DNA from: an uncultured Clostridia bacterium
Lineage (GTDB): Bacteria > Bacillota > Clostridia > Oscillospirales > Oscillospiraceae
Assembly: GCA_945910975.1 (NCBI GenBank)
Contig: CAMDZY010000106.1
Location: 1-6,304, forward strand
Length of the DNA stretch: 6,304 bases
Direction: 5' to 3'
In this document: positions 5,113-6,304 of the stretch, in pieces
How positions within the stretch are numbered: position 1 is the first letter of the stretch
How the letters are laid out: each line of letters opens with the position of its first letter
Notes under the pieces: model-generated
Seen by the model: the letters and a program-made list of their open reading frames with translations, nothing else
Told to the model about the DNA's origin: nothing
The model's database searches: none
Translations under genes and position numbers: made by a program

Positions 5113-6304
5113 CGTGTTTCCTCCTGAATTTCTGTCACCTGTGCCAAAATCTGACCATCGGACAGCGCAATTTGGATTTGCTCTCCAACAGCTGTATCTG
5201 TGCGAGATTTTATCACGTTTCCTTGCGTATCGCGCACCATGCCATAGCCCCGGCTGAGCACCTTGAGCGGGCTCATGGCGTCCAGCTTTGCAGTTAAGCG
5301 GATAAATTGCTGACGCTTTGCGCCGAGCTTTTGCTGTCCGGCGGCAGAAAGACGCTTGTGGAGATAGTCCAGCGCCAGACGCCGGTCATTGATATAATTG
5401 ATCGGACTTTGCAGACTGCGGCTGCGCCGCAGGGCGTTCAGCCTTTGCCGTTCCAATTTCAGCTTTTTCTGAATTGCCGCCGTCATGGCGCTTTGCATAC
5501 TGCGCAGACGGTCGCGCAAGTCCATCTGATCCGGTGCAACCAGCTCCGCGCCGTTAGACGGCGTGGCCGCGCGGACGTCCGCCACAAAATCGGAAATCGT
5601 GACATCCGGCTCATGGCCGACAGCAGAAACCACGGGGATTTCCGACGCAAAAATGGCTCTTGCCACACGTTCATCGTTGAAGCCCCATAAGTCCTCGATC
5701 GAGCCGCCGCCCCGGCCGGTAATGATGACGTCTGCCAAGGCAAAACGGTTTACATAACGTATTGCCCCTGCGATCTCTGCCGGCGCCTCCACGCCTTGCA
5801 CGCGCACAGGCAGCAAAATTACCTTGCTCAGCGGATATCGCTTGCCCAAAATACGCAGCATATCGTGCACCGCCGCGCCTGCGGATGATGTGATGATTGC
5901 GATCCGGTGCGGATACGGCGGCAGCGGCTTTTTGCGGCTTCGGTCAAACAATCCCTCTTGCAGCAGCTTTTGCTTCAGCTGCTCAAACGCCACGTGCAAA
6001 TCGCCCACGCCGTCGGGCGTAATGCTCAGACAATACAGCTGATAAGCGCCGTCACGCGGAAACACCGCAATGCGACCGGCTGTAATCACCTTCATGCCGT
6101 TCTCCGGCCGAAAACGCAGGCGCATGGCGCTGCTTTTAAACATGACGCAGCGCAAGGAGGACGTTGCATCCTTTAAGGTAAAATAATGGTGCCCGGAGGG
6201 ATAAATTTTGTAGTTGCTCAGCTCCCCGCGAATGCACAAGTTGGCCAGCCGCGGGTCTGCGTCGAATTTATTTTTCAGGTATTCATTCACCTGTGACACG
6301 TCAA
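5109..6304 (-). CDS. xseA: Exodeoxyribonuclease VII large subunit, 5' end cut by window
   Basis: Catalytic subunit of exonuclease VII, a cytoplasmic enzyme that degrades single-stranded DNA to oligonucleotides in repair and works with several XseB subunits. Numbering from a GTG at 6297-6299, an OB-fold nucleic-acid-binding domain covers about 1-98 (RGELSNYK, then SGHHYFTLKD). The catalytic domain follows, with GRGGGSIEDLWGFNDE at 195-210, SAVGHEPD at 225-232 and DVRAATPSN at 241-249. A long charged helical stretch occupies about 255-340, and the family C-terminal signature SPLKVLSRGYG lies at 343-353. The GTG is probably not the true start: in the family the VSQxNxYxK motif usually follows several more residues, the frame stays open to the window edge, and no ribosome binding site is visible before the GTG. 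The stop overlaps the xseB start as ATGA, implying coupled translation. Identity is very secure; only the N-terminus is uncertain. Confidence 0.96.
   Translation of the reverse strand, partial: DVSQVNEYLKNKFDADPRLANLCIRGELSNYKIYPSGHHYFTLKDATSSLRCVMFKSSAMRLRFRPENGMKVITAGRIAVFPRDGAYQLYCLSITPDGVGDLHVAFEQLKQKLLQEGLFDRSRKKPLPPYPHRIAIITSSAGAAVHDMLRILGKRYPLSKVILLPVRVQGVEAPAEIAGAIRYVNRFALADVIITGRGGGSIEDLWGFNDERVARAIFASEIPVVSAVGHEPDVTISDFVADVRAATPSNGAELVAPDQMDLRDRLRSMQSAMTAAIQKKLKLERQRLNALRRSRSLQSPINYINDRRLALDYLHKRLSAAGQQKLGAKRQQFIRLTAKLDAMSPLKVLSRGYGMVRDTQGNVIKSRTDTAVGEQIQIALSDGQILAQVTEIQEETR

Noticed and set aside
1..6304. Mobile elements, CRISPR arrays, tRNA or rRNA genes
   Set aside because: No transposase, terminal inverted repeats, regularly spaced direct repeats or RNA gene folds were found on reading both strands.

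Overview
All seven genes read on the minus strand, so transcription runs from position 6304 down towards position 1. Gene content and style suggest a Gram-positive member of the Firmicutes/Clostridia, possibly of the Oscillospiraceae (Ruminococcaceae) type. The reasons are the xseA-xseB-ispA block, strong AGGAGG-type ribosome binding sites, tight stop/start overlaps, a mid-range GC content and an OmpR/HisKA pair of Gram-positive style. This taxonomic placement is inference from style, not a database match.

Region 4011-6304 is a conserved housekeeping block: xseA (exonuclease VII large subunit, its first few codons probably beyond the window edge), xseB (small subunit) and ispA (type II farnesyl diphosphate synthase). 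xseA and xseB share an ATGA stop/start, and xseB and ispA overlap by 17 nt. A gap of 57 nt without a terminator hairpin follows (3954-4010); it holds a weak possible promoter and a strong ribosome binding site.

Region 137-3954 is a second tightly packed gene set: an OmpR-family response regulator, a membrane histidine kinase with HAMP domain, a 262-residue membrane-anchored protein of unknown function, and a membrane-anchored VanY/M15B-type D,D-carboxypeptidase with an extra C-terminal domain. The junctions overlap by 4, 4 and 17 nt, so the four proteins are almost certainly made from one transcript. The likely theme is envelope sensing: the kinase and the unknown protein face the outside, the regulator controls genes, and the carboxypeptidase trims peptidoglycan stem peptides. 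The signal and the target genes cannot be read from this window.

A strong hairpin at 99-130, starting 6 nt after the carboxypeptidase stop codon, probably ends the operon. Positions 1-98 hold no gene. They contain a nested inverted repeat around a perfect TATAAT on the minus strand and, at the very edge, a Shine-Dalgarno-like stretch, which together suggest that another minus-strand gene begins just outside the window.

Most of the window is ordinary chromosome. The part most worth a second look is the regulator-kinase-unknown-carboxypeptidase cassette sitting where Clostridia often carry dxs and further conserved genes.
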